A stretch of 64,000 nt of DNA from Bacteroidales bacterium (GCA_017417315.1 JAFPZK010000001.1:1-64000), one strand, 5' to 3'; shown: positions 8,350 to 17,549, counted from the stretch's first letter. Numbers and translations: made by a program. Notes: generated from the letters alone by a model not told the origin.

Positions 8350-9093
8350 TTAATTTTCAACTTTTTCTTTAACAAATTTTTCGCCCGCCAACATAAAACA
8401 ATACATCGTTGCCGCTATTACAACATGGGATATGTCGTTGAAATTAAACCATTTACAAAATTCAAACTTCAAAGCCATGACCGGCGGCGTTATCAGCATT
8501 ATCAAAATACCGATAATCATAAACTTTGAATATTCTGAGCGGAATTTCCTATAAACCACAATTTGCAACGGTAACGCTATTAAATATAGTGCAAAACCAA
8601 TATGCGCAATCGCGATGTCGTATTTCAAAACCGTTAACAACAACGCATAAACCGTAACGCTTTCTACCGCAATTACTGCGTAATATAGTCCTGTATTCAG
8701 TTTAGAAAAATATTTTTTTATCATTATGACGTTTGAAACTTCAAACAGCGTAACGGAAACAACGTTGAAAACCCAGTTTGGAAGGTTATGAAGATTGTAC
8801 GAGAGTTTTTCGTCATAACTTAGAGCCGCAAGAGCCTCTTTTGAAAGTCTTTCGGGATAAAAAACATACGAAAAAGCGTGAGTGAAAAGTCCTGCAAACA
8901 AAGTTCCGAGTCCCATAAAAAGGAAAAACCAAGCGAAAACCCGTAATTGGCGTTTTTCATTTTTTTCGTGTCGTGAAAATTTTATAATCCCTAAAATACA
9001 AACTGCCGTTACTATAAAATCCGTCAGAGCGGTCATCGGTTCAAGCACCAAAAGACCGTCTTCTTTGCCCAAAATCCATTGTGTTAATTCCAT
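8350..9093 (-). CDS. Seven-helix-type membrane protein, unknown
   Basis: A 247-residue protein with about seven hydrophobic segments separated by short basic loops (for example ALTDFIVTAVCILGIIKF, then FAWFFLFMGLGTLFAGLF). There is no signal peptide or enzyme motif that I recognise. The layout resembles uncharacterised seven-helix families found in Bacteroidota. It is upstream of recR by 14 nt and downstream of the PAS-SpoIIE phosphatase gene by 51 nt; a good -7 box lies in that 51-nt gap. It may be a small sensor or transporter-like protein; no function is claimed. Confidence 0.75.
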   Translation of the reverse strand: MELTQWILGKEDGLLVLEPMTALTDFIVTAVCILGIIKFSRHEKNEKRQLRVFAWFFLFMGLGTLFAGLFTHAFSYVFYPERLSKEALAALSYDEKLSYNLHNLPNWVFNVVSVTLFEVSNVIMIKKYFSKLNTGLYYAVIAVESVTVYALLLTVLKYDIAIAHIGFALYLIALPLQIVVYRKFRSEYSKFMIIGILIMLITPPVMALKFEFCKWFNFNDISHVVIAATMYCFMLAGEKFVKEKVEN

Positions 9094-9116
9094 TATAAAT
9101 GTTGTTTTTTTGGGCG

Positions 9117-9124
9117 CAAAATTA
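9117..9124 (-). promoter_or_regulatory. Candidate promoter (-7) for membrane protein-recR unit
   Basis: TAATTTTG on the minus strand, followed by CG, about 25 nt before the start codon of the membrane protein. It matches TAnnTTTG. Confidence 0.5.
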
Positions 9125-9144
9125 ATATTTTTATTTCAAAAAAA

Positions 9145-10629
9145 CTATAACTCCACACCGAAAATCAGAATATCGTCAACTTGGTCGTTATCGCCTTTCC
9201 AATCGGTGATGAAAGTTTCGAGTTCGCGTTTTTGTTCCGTTATAGGTAAACTGTTGATTTTCAAGAACATTCTTTCTACTGCGACGGTGTGAAGTTTTTT
9301 ACGGTTTTCGCCGCCGAACTGATCTGCAAAACCGTCAGAGGTCATATAAATAGTGTCGCCTTTTTGAAATTTTATGTCGATTTGCGAAAAAGGTATATTG
9401 TCTTTCGTGTGTATTCCGATAGGCATTCTGTCGGGTTTAAAGTACATTAAAAACGACTTTTTATCGGTCGGAAAATTTAGTTTTACCCGTCCTTCTTTTG
9501 CAAGTCTTATTATTTCTTCATCAGGGAGGTCCTTTCTTACAAGGTAAGTGAAAGAAAATGCTCCCGAAAAACTCAAAGTCTTTTCACTATAATTTATGAC
9601 GCAGAGGCTCAAATCCATTCCGTCTTGAGGTTCGCCGATTTTTCCGCGTTGATGAAGCAGTTTTATGGTACGGATACGCATTTCGTTGAGAATTGCGGCG
9701 GGTGAAAGACGATCTGATTTTGCGATAACGTCAGATAAGGTTACCTGTCCTAACATCGACATAAAACCGCCCGGAATACCGTGTCCCGTGCAGTCGGCAA
9801 GGGCTATCAGGGTGCAGCCTTTGCGGTAGTCAACCCAATAAAAGTCGCCGCTGACGGTATTTTTAGGCATGTTGACAAAGAAATAACCGTTTAGGACAGT
9901 ATCGACGAAAATTTTCATCGGCTTTATTGCGTCTTGAATTTTTTTCGCATAGTCAATCGACTGTTGGATTTCTGAGTTTTGACTTTCGATTTTGTTTTGC
10001 GCTTCTTTTAATTCTGTGATGTCAGAATACACCGAAATAATTTTGTTGATGTTTCCGTTATCATCGAAAGCGGGGGAGAGAGCCGCCTGAATCCAAGAAT
10101 ATCCCTTTTTGGTCGGGACTTTAACCATATATGAAACTGATTGTTTCGTTTCTTTGATTTTGTCATAATATTCTTGAAGATTTATATAGGAAGCACCTTT
10201 AATGACATTGTTGGTGTAGAGGTTGATATATTCATCTATTTTGTAGCCCGAATTTTTGACGAATGCTTCGTTAATCCACAAAATATTTCCGTCAATATCG
10301 GTGATGAAAATAGAATTATTAGTCCGGCGGGCAACCAAAGAAAGTTGCTCCAAACTGTGATAATTTTTTTCCAACTCGTTTTTTTGTTTTGACAATTGAC
10401 GGGATTTTCTTTCGAGAAGTTTGGTTTGAAGCCTCAAAAGTTTGTTGCTTTTGTATTGTTTTCGGTACATATAGGCTGCTAAAATTGTTGCTGCCGTAGT
10501 TAACGCGCAGAGTGTTACCGTAAAACAATTTACGGCATTGTTTCTGTTTTTAGTATCATAATCTGTCTGAGCCGTACAAAAGTGCGGTAATACCAAAAGC
10601 ATAATATATGTAACTGCTTTTTTGAGCAT
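9145..10629 (-). CDS. PAS-domain SpoIIE-family protein phosphatase
   Basis: A 494-residue protein with an N-terminal signal-like segment (ending about CTAQ), a membrane helix near 34-54, a coiled coil (about 65-95), a PAS domain (about 96-215, with ITDIDGNILWINEAF) and a second short coiled coil. The C-terminal PP2C/SpoIIE domain covers about 255-494. Key metal-ligand motifs are intact: SGDFYW, ADCTGHGIPGGFMS, a DGMDLSL segment, TSDGFAD and the terminal DDILIFG. It is expected to dephosphorylate a serine or threonine on a partner protein in response to a PAS signal. It is one of three SpoIIE phosphatases in the window. No cognate anti-sigma factor or STAS gene is adjacent. Confidence 0.9.
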   Translation of the reverse strand: MLKKAVTYIMLLVLPHFCTAQTDYDTKNRNNAVNCFTVTLCALTTAATILAAYMYRKQYKSNKLLRLQTKLLERKSRQLSKQKNELEKNYHSLEQLSLVARRTNNSIFITDIDGNILWINEAFVKNSGYKIDEYINLYTNNVIKGASYINLQEYYDKIKETKQSVSYMVKVPTKKGYSWIQAALSPAFDDNGNINKIISVYSDITELKEAQNKIESQNSEIQQSIDYAKKIQDAIKPMKIFVDTVLNGYFFVNMPKNTVSGDFYWVDYRKGCTLIALADCTGHGIPGGFMSMLGQVTLSDVIAKSDRLSPAAILNEMRIRTIKLLHQRGKIGEPQDGMDLSLCVINYSEKTLSFSGAFSFTYLVRKDLPDEEIIRLAKEGRVKLNFPTDKKSFLMYFKPDRMPIGIHTKDNIPFSQIDIKFQKGDTIYMTSDGFADQFGGENRKKLHTVAVERMFLKINSLPITEQKRELETFITDWKGDNDQVDDILIFGVEL

Positions 10630-10688
10630 TTTTTTTTAAGTTTGAAAAAAATATGTTGTTAAAATTTTCAAAAGTACGAAAAAATTAC

Positions 10689-10696
10689 TAAATTTG
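10689..10696 (+). promoter_or_regulatory. Candidate -7 box for ftsB-xseA operon
   Basis: TAAATTTG followed by C, fitting TAnnTTTG, about 32 nt before the septum-initiator gene. TTTC, a weak -33 match, lies about 19 nt upstream. Confidence 0.5.
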
Positions 10697-10727
10697 CAAA
10701 GTAAAAAATAAAACTTTAAAAAAACAA

Positions 10728-11039
10728 ATGTCAAACGTATATTCTTGGATAAAAATTGGCTGGGCTTACGTAACGCGGCATCCGTATCTTTGTACTTTCG
10801 CACTTTTTATGGTGTGGATTTCGTTGTTAGACCAGCATAGTATTTATAGTATAATTCAGGATTACCGTCAGAGTAAGAGTTACGAGCGCGAAAAGGCTGA
10901 TTATCTTGAAAAAATCAACAATTATACAAAAATGCTCGAAGAACTTCAAACCAACGACGAAAACCTCGTGAAATTTGCCCGCGAACAATATTATATGCGT
11001 GCCTCTGACGAGGACGTTTTTATCGTTAAAGAAAAGTAG
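10728..11039 (+). CDS. FtsB/DivIC-type septum formation initiator
   Basis: A 103-residue bitopic membrane protein: a short cytoplasmic start, a membrane helix (about 20-42, LCTFALFMVWISLL), then a coiled coil (about 45-80) and the conserved end NLVKFAREQYYMRASDEDVFIVKE. This is the usual architecture of DivIC/FtsB, which bridges FtsL and FtsQ in the divisome. It lies 6 nt before xseA and likely shares its transcript. Confidence 0.9.
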   Translation: MSNVYSWIKIGWAYVTRHPYLCTFALFMVWISLLDQHSIYSIIQDYRQSKSYEREKADYLEKINNYTKMLEELQTNDENLVKFAREQYYMRASDEDVFIVKEK

Positions 11040-11045
11040 AAGAAA

Positions 11046-12305
11046 ATGGAATTTATGACACAAAACGCGCTTTCGCTTTCGGAGTTGTCGCTGAAAATAA
11101 AAATGGCGATAGAGGGTACTTTAACACAGTCTTATTGTGTGGTTGCCGAAATTCAGTCTATAAATCAAAACCGCAGCGGGCATGCTTATCTCGAACTTAT
11201 CGAAAAAGATTTGTCCGGTACTCAGATAATTTCGCAACTCAGGGCGACAATTTGGGCTTCGAAATATCGGCTTTTGAAACCGTATTTTGAATCTTCCACC
11301 GGTTGTACTCTTTCTTCGGGCATAAAGATTATGGCGAAGGTCAACGTGTCATATCATATACTTTACGGTCTTAGTCTTAACATCACCGACATTCTTCCCG
11401 AATATACTATCGGCGAAATGGCGTTGCAGCGTAAAAGGACTATCGAACAACTTAAAAAAGACGGCGTTTTTGATATGAATAAAGCGCAAAAATTACCGTC
11501 TTTGGTAAGGAGAATTGCGGTAATATCATCTTCTACGGCGGCGGGCTACGGCGACTTTTTGAAGCATTTATCAGAAAATTCTTACGGTTATAAGTTTTCG
11601 TGCGAACTTTTTGAAGCCTTTATGCAGGGTCAGGAGGCTGTGCCGTCTATTATCGGAGCCTTGGACAGGGTTTTTGAAAAGGCTTCTTTGTTTGACTGTG
11701 TTGTGATAATACGCGGCGGCGGCGGCAAGACGGATTTAACGTGTTTTGACTCTTACGAACTTTGTCAGAATATTTGTCAGTTTCCTTTGCCGGTGATAAC
11801 GGGTATCGGTCATGACAGGGACGAGTCTATTGCGGATATGACGGCTTTTTTAAGTCTGAAAACTCCGACGGCGACGGCTCAGTTTTTTATTGACAGGACT
11901 GCTAATTGTGCGTTAAAGTTTTCTCAAACCGTTGAGAGGATAAACCGCAGTTTGCAAAACATTTTGGACAGAAACAAAAAGCGTGTTGACGAAATAGAAA
12001 TCCGTTATTTGAGCGCGTTGAAAAACTTTTATCCGCTGATGTTAAGCCGTTTGGAAAAAACAAGCAGCCGTATAGTTTTTCTTTTGCAGAACAATTTGGA
12101 AAAGAAAAGACACGCCTTGGAGCAAATCGAAACGAAAATCGAACTCAATTCGCCGAAAACGATTTTGAAAAAAGGTTATACGGTAACAAAAACCGAGGAC
12201 GGAGGCTTTCTGATGAGTGCCTCAGGCGTAAAAAACGGTCAGAAAATAACCACGTATTTTTATGACGGAGAAGTTTTGTCGGAGGTTAAAGAAGTAAAAA
12301 AATGA
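11046..12305 (+). CDS. xseA: Exodeoxyribonuclease VII large subunit
   Basis: A 419-residue protein with an N-terminal OB-fold (about 10-110, YCVVAEIQSINQNRSGHAYLEL), the central catalytic region with RRIAVISSSTAAGYGDFLKHL and RGGGGKTDL, a long coiled-coil stretch and the C-terminal KGYTVTK segment typical of XseA. The enzyme degrades single-stranded DNA bidirectionally when joined to many copies of the small subunit. No xseB is recognised here; the small subunit is expected elsewhere. The stop codon overlaps the next gene by 4 nt (ATGA). Confidence 0.95.
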   Translation: MEFMTQNALSLSELSLKIKMAIEGTLTQSYCVVAEIQSINQNRSGHAYLELIEKDLSGTQIISQLRATIWASKYRLLKPYFESSTGCTLSSGIKIMAKVNVSYHILYGLSLNITDILPEYTIGEMALQRKRTIEQLKKDGVFDMNKAQKLPSLVRRIAVISSSTAAGYGDFLKHLSENSYGYKFSCELFEAFMQGQEAVPSIIGALDRVFEKASLFDCVVIIRGGGGKTDLTCFDSYELCQNICQFPLPVITGIGHDRDESIADMTAFLSLKTPTATAQFFIDRTANCALKFSQTVERINRSLQNILDRNKKRVDEIEIRYLSALKNFYPLMLSRLEKTSSRIVFLLQNNLEKKRHALEQIETKIELNSPKTILKKGYTVTKTEDGGFLMSASGVKNGQKITTYFYDGEVLSEVKEVKK

Positions 12306-12793
12306 AAACGATAGGATTGTTATCCGACACTCATAACAGTTTGGACGAGAGGTTTTTGAACTTTTTTTTCGATTGTGATGAGATTTGGCATGCGGGCGAT
12401 TTCGGGACTTTGGATTTGGCGGACAGACTTGCCTCTTTTAAACCTTTACGTGGCGTTTACGGCAATATCGATGATTATAAAACGCGGCTTGTTTATCCCG
12501 AAACTCTTTCGTTTACGGTAGAGAAGGTTGACGTTTTTATGATTCACATTGGCGGTTATCCGGGAAAATACTCTGTTAAAGCGCGTGAAGTTTTAAAAAA
12601 TAATCCGCCGAAAATTTTTGTTTGCGGACATTCTCACATCTTGAAAGTGATGTATGACGAAAAATACGGCTCTTTGGTGATGAATCCGGGGGCAGCGGGC
12701 TGGTACGGACAGCAGGTTAAACGTACAGCATTAAAATTTAACATTTCAGATGACGATATTAAAGATTTGGAAATCTGCGAATTGCCGCGTTAA
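12302..12793 (+). CDS. YfcE/MJ0936-type metallophosphodiesterase
   Basis: A 163-residue calcineurin-like phosphoesterase. The metal-site motifs are all visible: LLSDTHNS at the start, HAGDFG, GNIDD, and CGHSH followed by NPGAAGWYG. Members hydrolyse phosphodiester bonds on small molecules, but the natural substrate is usually unknown. Translationally coupled to xseA by a 4-nt overlap. Confidence 0.9.
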   Translation: MKTIGLLSDTHNSLDERFLNFFFDCDEIWHAGDFGTLDLADRLASFKPLRGVYGNIDDYKTRLVYPETLSFTVEKVDVFMIHIGGYPGKYSVKAREVLKNNPPKIFVCGHSHILKVMYDEKYGSLVMNPGAAGWYGQQVKRTALKFNISDDDIKDLEICELPR

Positions 12794-12877
12794 GCGTTAA
12801 AATGTGTATTAAAATTTTTGTTTTGTTCGGAATTTTTTGCAATTTTACAACGAATTTCCTCAAAAGGTTGTGCGTAC

Positions 12878-14338
12878 ATGAAAATGGAAAATAACGTAAG
12901 TTCTATATGGAATAAATGTTTGGATTTTATAAAGGACAATGTCCCTGAATCGAGTTTCAGGACATGGTTCACCCCGATTGTACCCCTTAAAATAGACGGC
13001 AATATCCTTAAAATTCAAGTGCCTTCGGCATATTTTTATGAGTATTTGGAGGAGAATTATGTCGGTTTGTTGCGTTCGGCGTTGCAAAAGAATTTAGGGT
13101 TTCAGGCAAAACTTGTTTATAGTATCGTTGTTGATGCAGGTAGGGCTACGGCGGCAAAACGTCCTGCGCCGACTCAGCAGCATGGTTATACCGTGCCGGG
13201 CAAAATAGTTTCGCAGCCAGACAACAAGGCTGCTTCGCAACATTTACAACCCGATTTGCCGTATAATCCGTACACATTTCCGGGCTTGAAAATGCCCAAA
13301 ATAGACCCTCAACTTAATTCCAATTATACGCTTGACAATTTTGTTGTCGGAAAATGCAATCAGTTAGGGCGGTCGGCGGCGGAGAGCATTGCCAAAAAAC
13401 CCGGCAAAACGCCTTATAATCCTTTTATGATTTTCGGAAATTCGGGTCTCGGCAAAACGCATTTGGCTCAGGCTATCGGCAATTCGGTAAAGGAAATGTA
13501 TCCTGAAAAGTTGGTTTTGTATGTTGAGGCTAACAAATTTCAGACTCAGTATTCTGACGCTTGTCGCAACAACACCAGAAATGATTTCATTCATTTCTAC
13601 CAAATGCTTGATTTGTTGATAATTGACGATGTTCAGGAGTTTGCCGGAAAAGTCGGTACGCAGGATACTTTTTTTGCGATTTTCAATTCGCTTCATCAGT
13701 CGGGAAAACAAATAATCTTGACTTGCGATACTATGCCGTCAGAACTTAAAGGCTTGAATGACAGACTTTTGAGCCGTTTTCGTTGGGGATTGACGGCGGA
13801 GGTTTCTGCACCTGATTTTCAGACGAGGCTCAATATTTTAAAGAAAAAGGTTTATAACGACGGTATGGAAATTCCTGACGATATTTTGGAATATATTGCC
13901 CATACGGTTGTTTCTAACGTCCGCGAGTTGGAAGGTACGTTGATTTCCTTGTTAGCCGCAAGTACTTTTACCAGATGTGATTTGACCTTGGAGACTGCTC
14001 AAAATCTTTTAGGCAAAATCGTCCGCGAAAGCGACCCTGAATATTCGGTGGATTTTATCGTCAAGACGGTTTGTGAGTATTTCGGCATAAAGGAGAGCGT
14101 TTTGAACTCAAAATCCCGCGCAAAGGATATTGCGACGGCTCGTCAGTTGTCGATGTATTTTTCAAAGCAGTTTACGGGTTTGCCGTACAAGACGATAGGG
14201 GAGAAGATTGGCGGCAGAGACCACAGCACCGTGCTTCACGCCTGCAAAGCGGTTGCGAAGTCTGCGGAAACCGACCCGAAATTCAAAGAGACGGTTTGTA
14301 TTTTGGAAGAAAAAATTAAAGAAGGCGAGAAAAATTAA
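12878..14338 (+). CDS. dnaA: Chromosomal replication initiator DnaA
   Basis: An AAA+ initiator of about 486 residues. Domain I (SIWNKCLDFIKDNVPESSFRTWF) opens the protein; a proline- and glutamine-rich linker (about 90-140) precedes the ATPase. Walker A is FGNSGLGKTH near 187-197 and Walker B is LLIIDDVQ near 247. Domain IV carries the DNA-binding signature GGRDHSTVLHACKA near 445-460. The ATG at 12878 is chosen because domain I starts right after it and AAAAGG lies upstream; a longer reading to 12818 has no support. It is followed by a short duplication and a strong terminator. No obvious cluster of DnaA boxes was seen next to it. Confidence 0.96.
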   Translation: MKMENNVSSIWNKCLDFIKDNVPESSFRTWFTPIVPLKIDGNILKIQVPSAYFYEYLEENYVGLLRSALQKNLGFQAKLVYSIVVDAGRATAAKRPAPTQQHGYTVPGKIVSQPDNKAASQHLQPDLPYNPYTFPGLKMPKIDPQLNSNYTLDNFVVGKCNQLGRSAAESIAKKPGKTPYNPFMIFGNSGLGKTHLAQAIGNSVKEMYPEKLVLYVEANKFQTQYSDACRNNTRNDFIHFYQMLDLLIIDDVQEFAGKVGTQDTFFAIFNSLHQSGKQIILTCDTMPSELKGLNDRLLSRFRWGLTAEVSAPDFQTRLNILKKKVYNDGMEIPDDILEYIAHTVVSNVRELEGTLISLLAASTFTRCDLTLETAQNLLGKIVRESDPEYSVDFIVKTVCEYFGIKESVLNSKSRAKDIATARQLSMYFSKQFTGLPYKTIGEKIGGRDHSTVLHACKAVAKSAETDPKFKETVCILEEKIKEGEKN

Positions 14339-14357
14339 AGAAGGCGAGAAAAATTAA
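14311..14357. repeat. 19-bp tandem duplication across the dnaA stop
   Basis: AAAAATTAAAGAAGGCGAG occurs at 14311-14329 and again at 14330-14348, followed by a third partial copy. Because the stop codon lies inside the second copy, the extra copy falls outside the coding region and the protein end is unchanged. Confidence 0.85.
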
Positions 14358-14390
14358 CAGCAAGGTTTTAGTCGAGTTATTTTAGATATG

Positions 14391-14439
14391 GAGTTGCCGA
14401 CGTGCGGTTTTTTTCCGCATTTCCGGCAACTCTTTTTTT
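14391..14439 (+). terminator. Strong intrinsic terminator after dnaA
   Basis: Stem GAGTTGCCG (14391-14399) with CGGCAACTC (14424-14432), and an inner stem TGCGG/CCGCA, followed by seven T. A-rich sequence on the other side is lacking, so it mainly serves the dnaA direction. It also stands between convergent dnaA and folC. Confidence 0.9.
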
Positions 14440-14445
14440 GGGGGG

Positions 14446-15741
14446 CTATAATGCTTCGGCAACTACGTAATTGCTGCCGCCTAAAAATATGAAATCATCT
14501 TTGTCGGCATCGTTTTTTGCGGCTTGGAATGCCTCTTTTACGCTTTGGAAAGCCGAGCCTTGAAGCCCGTAATTTTCGGCGGCGTATTTCAAGTTTTCTG
14601 CCGGTAAAGCCCGTTTGCTCTGAGCGTTGCAGAAATAATAAACTGCCTTTTGCGGCAACATTTTCAGTATCGTGTTAACGTCCTTGTCAGAAACAAAACC
14701 GATAACAATGCGCAGAGTTTTAAACTTTTGTGCTGCTAATTGTTCCGTAACGTATTTCATTCCGGCGGGATTGTGTCCCGTGTCGCAAACCGTTAAAGGT
14801 GAGGAGTTTAATATTTGCCATCTACCGTAAAAACCCGTGTTACGGTTAACGTTTTCAAAACCGTCGTAAATATTCTGTTTTGAGATGTTAAAGCCTTGTT
14901 TTTCAAGAATTTCTATTGTTGCAACGGCGGTAACGATGTTTTTCTGCTGATACGCACCGAGTTGAGCGCATTTTATGCCCGTCAAATATGGTTCTCCACA
15001 TTTAAAGACGTTGAAAATCATTTTTCCGTCTTCGGTCATTCCGCCGCTTGTTGCCTGCAACTTGTTGGAAGCCAAAATTATAGGTGCTTCTTGTTCGGAG
15101 GCTTTGTCAAGGAAGACGGAGTTTGTGCGGCTGTCGCTTTCGCCGATTACGACCGGTATGCCGCGTTTTATGATTCCTGCTTTTTCGGCAGCGATTTCTT
15201 TCAGCGTTGAACCCAAAAACTGACAATGGTCAAGGGCGATATTTGTTATCGTGCTGACGACCGGTGTGATGATGTTTGTGGAGTCCAAACGTCCGCCCAT
15301 GCCGGTTTCGATGACCGCAACGTCAACTTTTTTTTCGCTGAAATATTCTAACGCCATTGCGGTTGTAAGTTCAAAAAACGTCGGCTTTAAGTAGGCAAAT
15401 TTTTCTGCGTAGCGGTTAACAAAATCCGTTACGAAATCCGCACTGATTTTTTCACCGTTAACTCTGATACGCTCCTTAAAATCAACGATATGCGGCGAGG
15501 TAAAAAGTCCCGTTTTGTAGCCCGCCTCTTGAAATACCGAAGCCAAAAAGTTAGAAACCGAACCTTTACCGTTTGTACCGGCAATGTGTACGGTTTTGTA
15601 GTTTTTGTGCGGATTAAGAAAAAAATTATCCAACGCCGTTGCCGTGTTAAGACCGGGTTTGTAGGCATCGCCTCCCGTTTTCTCGAAAACCGGCAACTGC
15701 GTAAACAGATAATTTTCAGCCTCTTTGTAACTCAAATTCAT
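14446..15741 (-). CDS. folC: Folylpolyglutamate/dihydrofolate synthase
   Basis: A 431-residue Mur-ligase-family enzyme. The ATP loop is HIAGTNGKGSVSNFLA (about 52-67). Other visible family motifs are GLFTSPHIVDFKERIRVNGE, ETGMGGRLDSTN and ALDHCQFLG, and the C-terminal DTGHNPAGM. It adds glutamate to folates (and glycine-free dihydropteroate to form dihydrofolate in bifunctional members), keeping cofactor in the cell. It lies 9 nt downstream of the subtilase gene on the same strand. Confidence 0.95.
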   Translation of the reverse strand: MNLSYKEAENYLFTQLPVFEKTGGDAYKPGLNTATALDNFFLNPHKNYKTVHIAGTNGKGSVSNFLASVFQEAGYKTGLFTSPHIVDFKERIRVNGEKISADFVTDFVNRYAEKFAYLKPTFFELTTAMALEYFSEKKVDVAVIETGMGGRLDSTNIITPVVSTITNIALDHCQFLGSTLKEIAAEKAGIIKRGIPVVIGESDSRTNSVFLDKASEQEAPIILASNKLQATSGGMTEDGKMIFNVFKCGEPYLTGIKCAQLGAYQQKNIVTAVATIEILEKQGFNISKQNIYDGFENVNRNTGFYGRWQILNSSPLTVCDTGHNPAGMKYVTEQLAAQKFKTLRIVIGFVSDKDVNTILKMLPQKAVYYFCNAQSKRALPAENLKYAAENYGLQGSAFQSVKEAFQAAKNDADKDDFIFLGGSNYVVAEAL

Positions 15742-15750
15742 ATTTTAATT

Positions 15751-17169
15751 TTAATAACCTTCTTTTATAAGGATTTGATGTGCGAGTTCAAAATCTGGTA
15801 TGCCGTAACCGTAAATTTTATCGGGTTTGTCGTATTGAGAACTTGCAGTTTTAATTGCTTTCATCAAAGTCATAATCGGTGCTTTCGGGTGAGCCTGCAT
15901 AAGACAAATGCACGCACCTGCCATTATCGGTCCTGAAAAAGACGTTCCGTTAGAATAAGTTATGTGGTTTGAAGTTCCTTGAACGGCAGCGTCATAACCT
16001 TTTGCGCAAACATCGGGTTTTACGCGCTCGTCGTAAGAGGGACCGTTTGACGAAAAATATGCGATTGTTCTGTCTTTCTTAACTGCGCCGACTGTCAAAA
16101 CGCTGTCTCCGTCTGCGGGAGCGGTTATCCACGGCCAAGAGAAATTGTCGCCTTCGTTGCCCGCGCTTACGGTTACGAAAATACCTTTGCTTGCTGCAAT
16201 ATCGGCTGCTATCGTGCTGATTGCCGTGTTGCCGTCCATTTCGCTGTATTTATAACTTTTTGACTCATCGTCAAATTTATGATAACCTAAACTGCTGTGT
16301 ATCAAGTCAACACCGAGACTGTCGGCTCTTTCTGCCGCCATTGCCCAAAGAAACTCTTCGATGATGTTTTCGGATTTTCCGATTTCAGTCCTGAAAAGAT
16401 AAACCTGAGCCTCGGGAGCAGTACCGATAAGATGTTCGGGGTCGTAACCCGTTATGCAGGATAGAACATTCATGCCGTGAGTGTCGTCTTCATAAACGCT
16501 TTCTTCTCTGTCGGCAAAATCCCATGTGCCCAAAACGTGTTCTTTTGCGAGCATAGGTTTAAAACTATTGAGTTTGTCAACCTTGTAAAAACCTGCGTCA
16601 AGAAGTGCCGCCGTTATGCCTTCGCCTTTAAAGCCTGCATTGTGAAGTGCTTGAATGTTAAGCATTTGAGCCTGATTGTCGCCTTTACCGTAAGGCAGTT
16701 TCATCGCAAAATCTGATTGTTTTTTGCGTTTAATTTTCGGGCGGTCAAGTTTTTCGGGTTCTGCTTTCGGTTTTTCGATGCTGTCTTGTTTGCGCCAAAC
16801 GTAGTCGTAGTCTACGAAAGAGAGCGGTTTCAACTTTTCCAATTGTGTGGAGTCGCAGATAACAACCGCGCAGTTAAGCCATTTTGAAACGCCTTGAATA
16901 TCAAAACCTAAACTCTTCAACGAGTCAACATACTTTTTCGTAACGGGCAAATCCCTGTTGTCAAGACCGATAGAGAATTTTTCGCGTCTCAAAAGTGCTT
17001 TTTTCGTGAGAAATTCTTCCGGCTTTTCGAGGGAATATTCATTAGAGTTTTTGTCGGTAAATTTAACGGCGTATTTTCCGGGCGACACCAAATATTGCGC
17101 CTCGGAAGTTGCTGCAAAAGAGCATGTTAACGCTGCCGTTAAAAGTAAGAATTTTTTTATTGTTTTCAT
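15751..17169 (-). CDS. Secreted subtilisin-like (S8) serine protease
   Basis: A 472-residue protease with a signal peptide ending near TSEAQ and a propeptide-like region (about 26-150). The catalytic triad is intact by motif: Asp in LLDAGF (about 190), His in DTHGMNV (about 231) and Ser in GTSFSGPIMAGA (about 411). The oxyanion Asn region is VSAGNEGDN. There is no T9SS sorting domain at its C-terminus (it ends IKEGY), so it is likely periplasmic or leaves by another route. The start codon overlaps the GlsB-like gene stop by 4 nt, giving a glsB-subtilase-folC run. Confidence 0.92.
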   Translation of the reverse strand: MKTIKKFLLLTAALTCSFAATSEAQYLVSPGKYAVKFTDKNSNEYSLEKPEEFLTKKALLRREKFSIGLDNRDLPVTKKYVDSLKSLGFDIQGVSKWLNCAVVICDSTQLEKLKPLSFVDYDYVWRKQDSIEKPKAEPEKLDRPKIKRKKQSDFAMKLPYGKGDNQAQMLNIQALHNAGFKGEGITAALLDAGFYKVDKLNSFKPMLAKEHVLGTWDFADREESVYEDDTHGMNVLSCITGYDPEHLIGTAPEAQVYLFRTEIGKSENIIEEFLWAMAAERADSLGVDLIHSSLGYHKFDDESKSYKYSEMDGNTAISTIAADIAASKGIFVTVSAGNEGDNFSWPWITAPADGDSVLTVGAVKKDRTIAYFSSNGPSYDERVKPDVCAKGYDAAVQGTSNHITYSNGTSFSGPIMAGACICLMQAHPKAPIMTLMKAIKTASSQYDKPDKIYGYGIPDFELAHQILIKEGY

Positions 17170-17441
17170 TTTTTTAAGAAATTAATTGCTGCTAAAATTG
17201 CTATTGCGCCCACGAGGGCTTGAAGAAAATCACCGTACCATGCGTCAGCGAATTTTATGCCTACTATCGGACAAAACCACCCTGCGAGAAGGCTGCCCAA
17301 AATACCGATAACACAGTTTACAATAAGACCTAAGCCTTGTTTTTCTTTTGTCATAAGTTTAGCAGCGACGTAACCCGCCGCAATTCCTATTAAGACAAAT
17401 AAAATTTTGTCGAAATTTAATCCTGTTGCCGTTTCTTCCAT
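17166..17441 (-). CDS. GlsB/YeaQ/YmgE family membrane protein
   Basis: A 91-residue protein with three hydrophobic segments and glycine-rich helices (LIGIAAGYVAAKLM, then NCVIGILGSLLAGWF, and QALVGAIAILAAINFL). This is the pattern of the transglycosylase-associated/GlsB stress-response family. The exact role is unknown. It is first in a minus-strand operon with the subtilase and folC; a TACCTTTG box is upstream. Confidence 0.88.
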   Translation of the reverse strand: MEETATGLNFDKILFVLIGIAAGYVAAKLMTKEKQGLGLIVNCVIGILGSLLAGWFCPIVGIKFADAWYGDFLQALVGAIAILAAINFLKK

Positions 17442-17468
17442 TTTAATAATTTTTTTTAGTTAACGCCG

Positions 17469-17476
17469 CAAAGGTA
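17469..17476 (-). promoter_or_regulatory. -7 box for glsB-like/subtilase/folC operon
   Basis: TACCTTTG on the minus strand, followed by CGG, an exact TAnnTTTG match about 28 nt before the start codon. It lies back to back with the ptb promoter. Confidence 0.6.
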
Positions 17477-17504
17477 ATAAAATTATCAGGTAAAATTAAT
17501 TTTT

Positions 17505-17531
17505 TTTGACGGAATTTTTTCCTTACCTTTG
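17505..17531 (+). promoter_or_regulatory. Promoter for phosphate butyryl/acetyltransferase gene
   Basis: TACCTTTG at 17524-17531 and TTTG at 17505-17508, 15 nt apart. The spacing is shorter than the usual 19-20, so the -33 assignment is less certain than the -7 box. The box position rules out a TTG start at 17529. Confidence 0.55.
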
Positions 17532-17549
17532 CAAAAATTTTTTGCTAAG

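Noticed and set aside
12794..12877. Origin of replication next to dnaA
   Set aside because: The gap is only about 84 nt, and no cluster of DnaA boxes (TTATCCACA-like) was seen there or after the gene. A parS palindrome was also not found near parAB.
15490..15936. Plus-strand frame antisense to folC and subtilase
   Set aside because: Both minus-strand genes have intact catalytic motifs; the antisense peptide lacks any.
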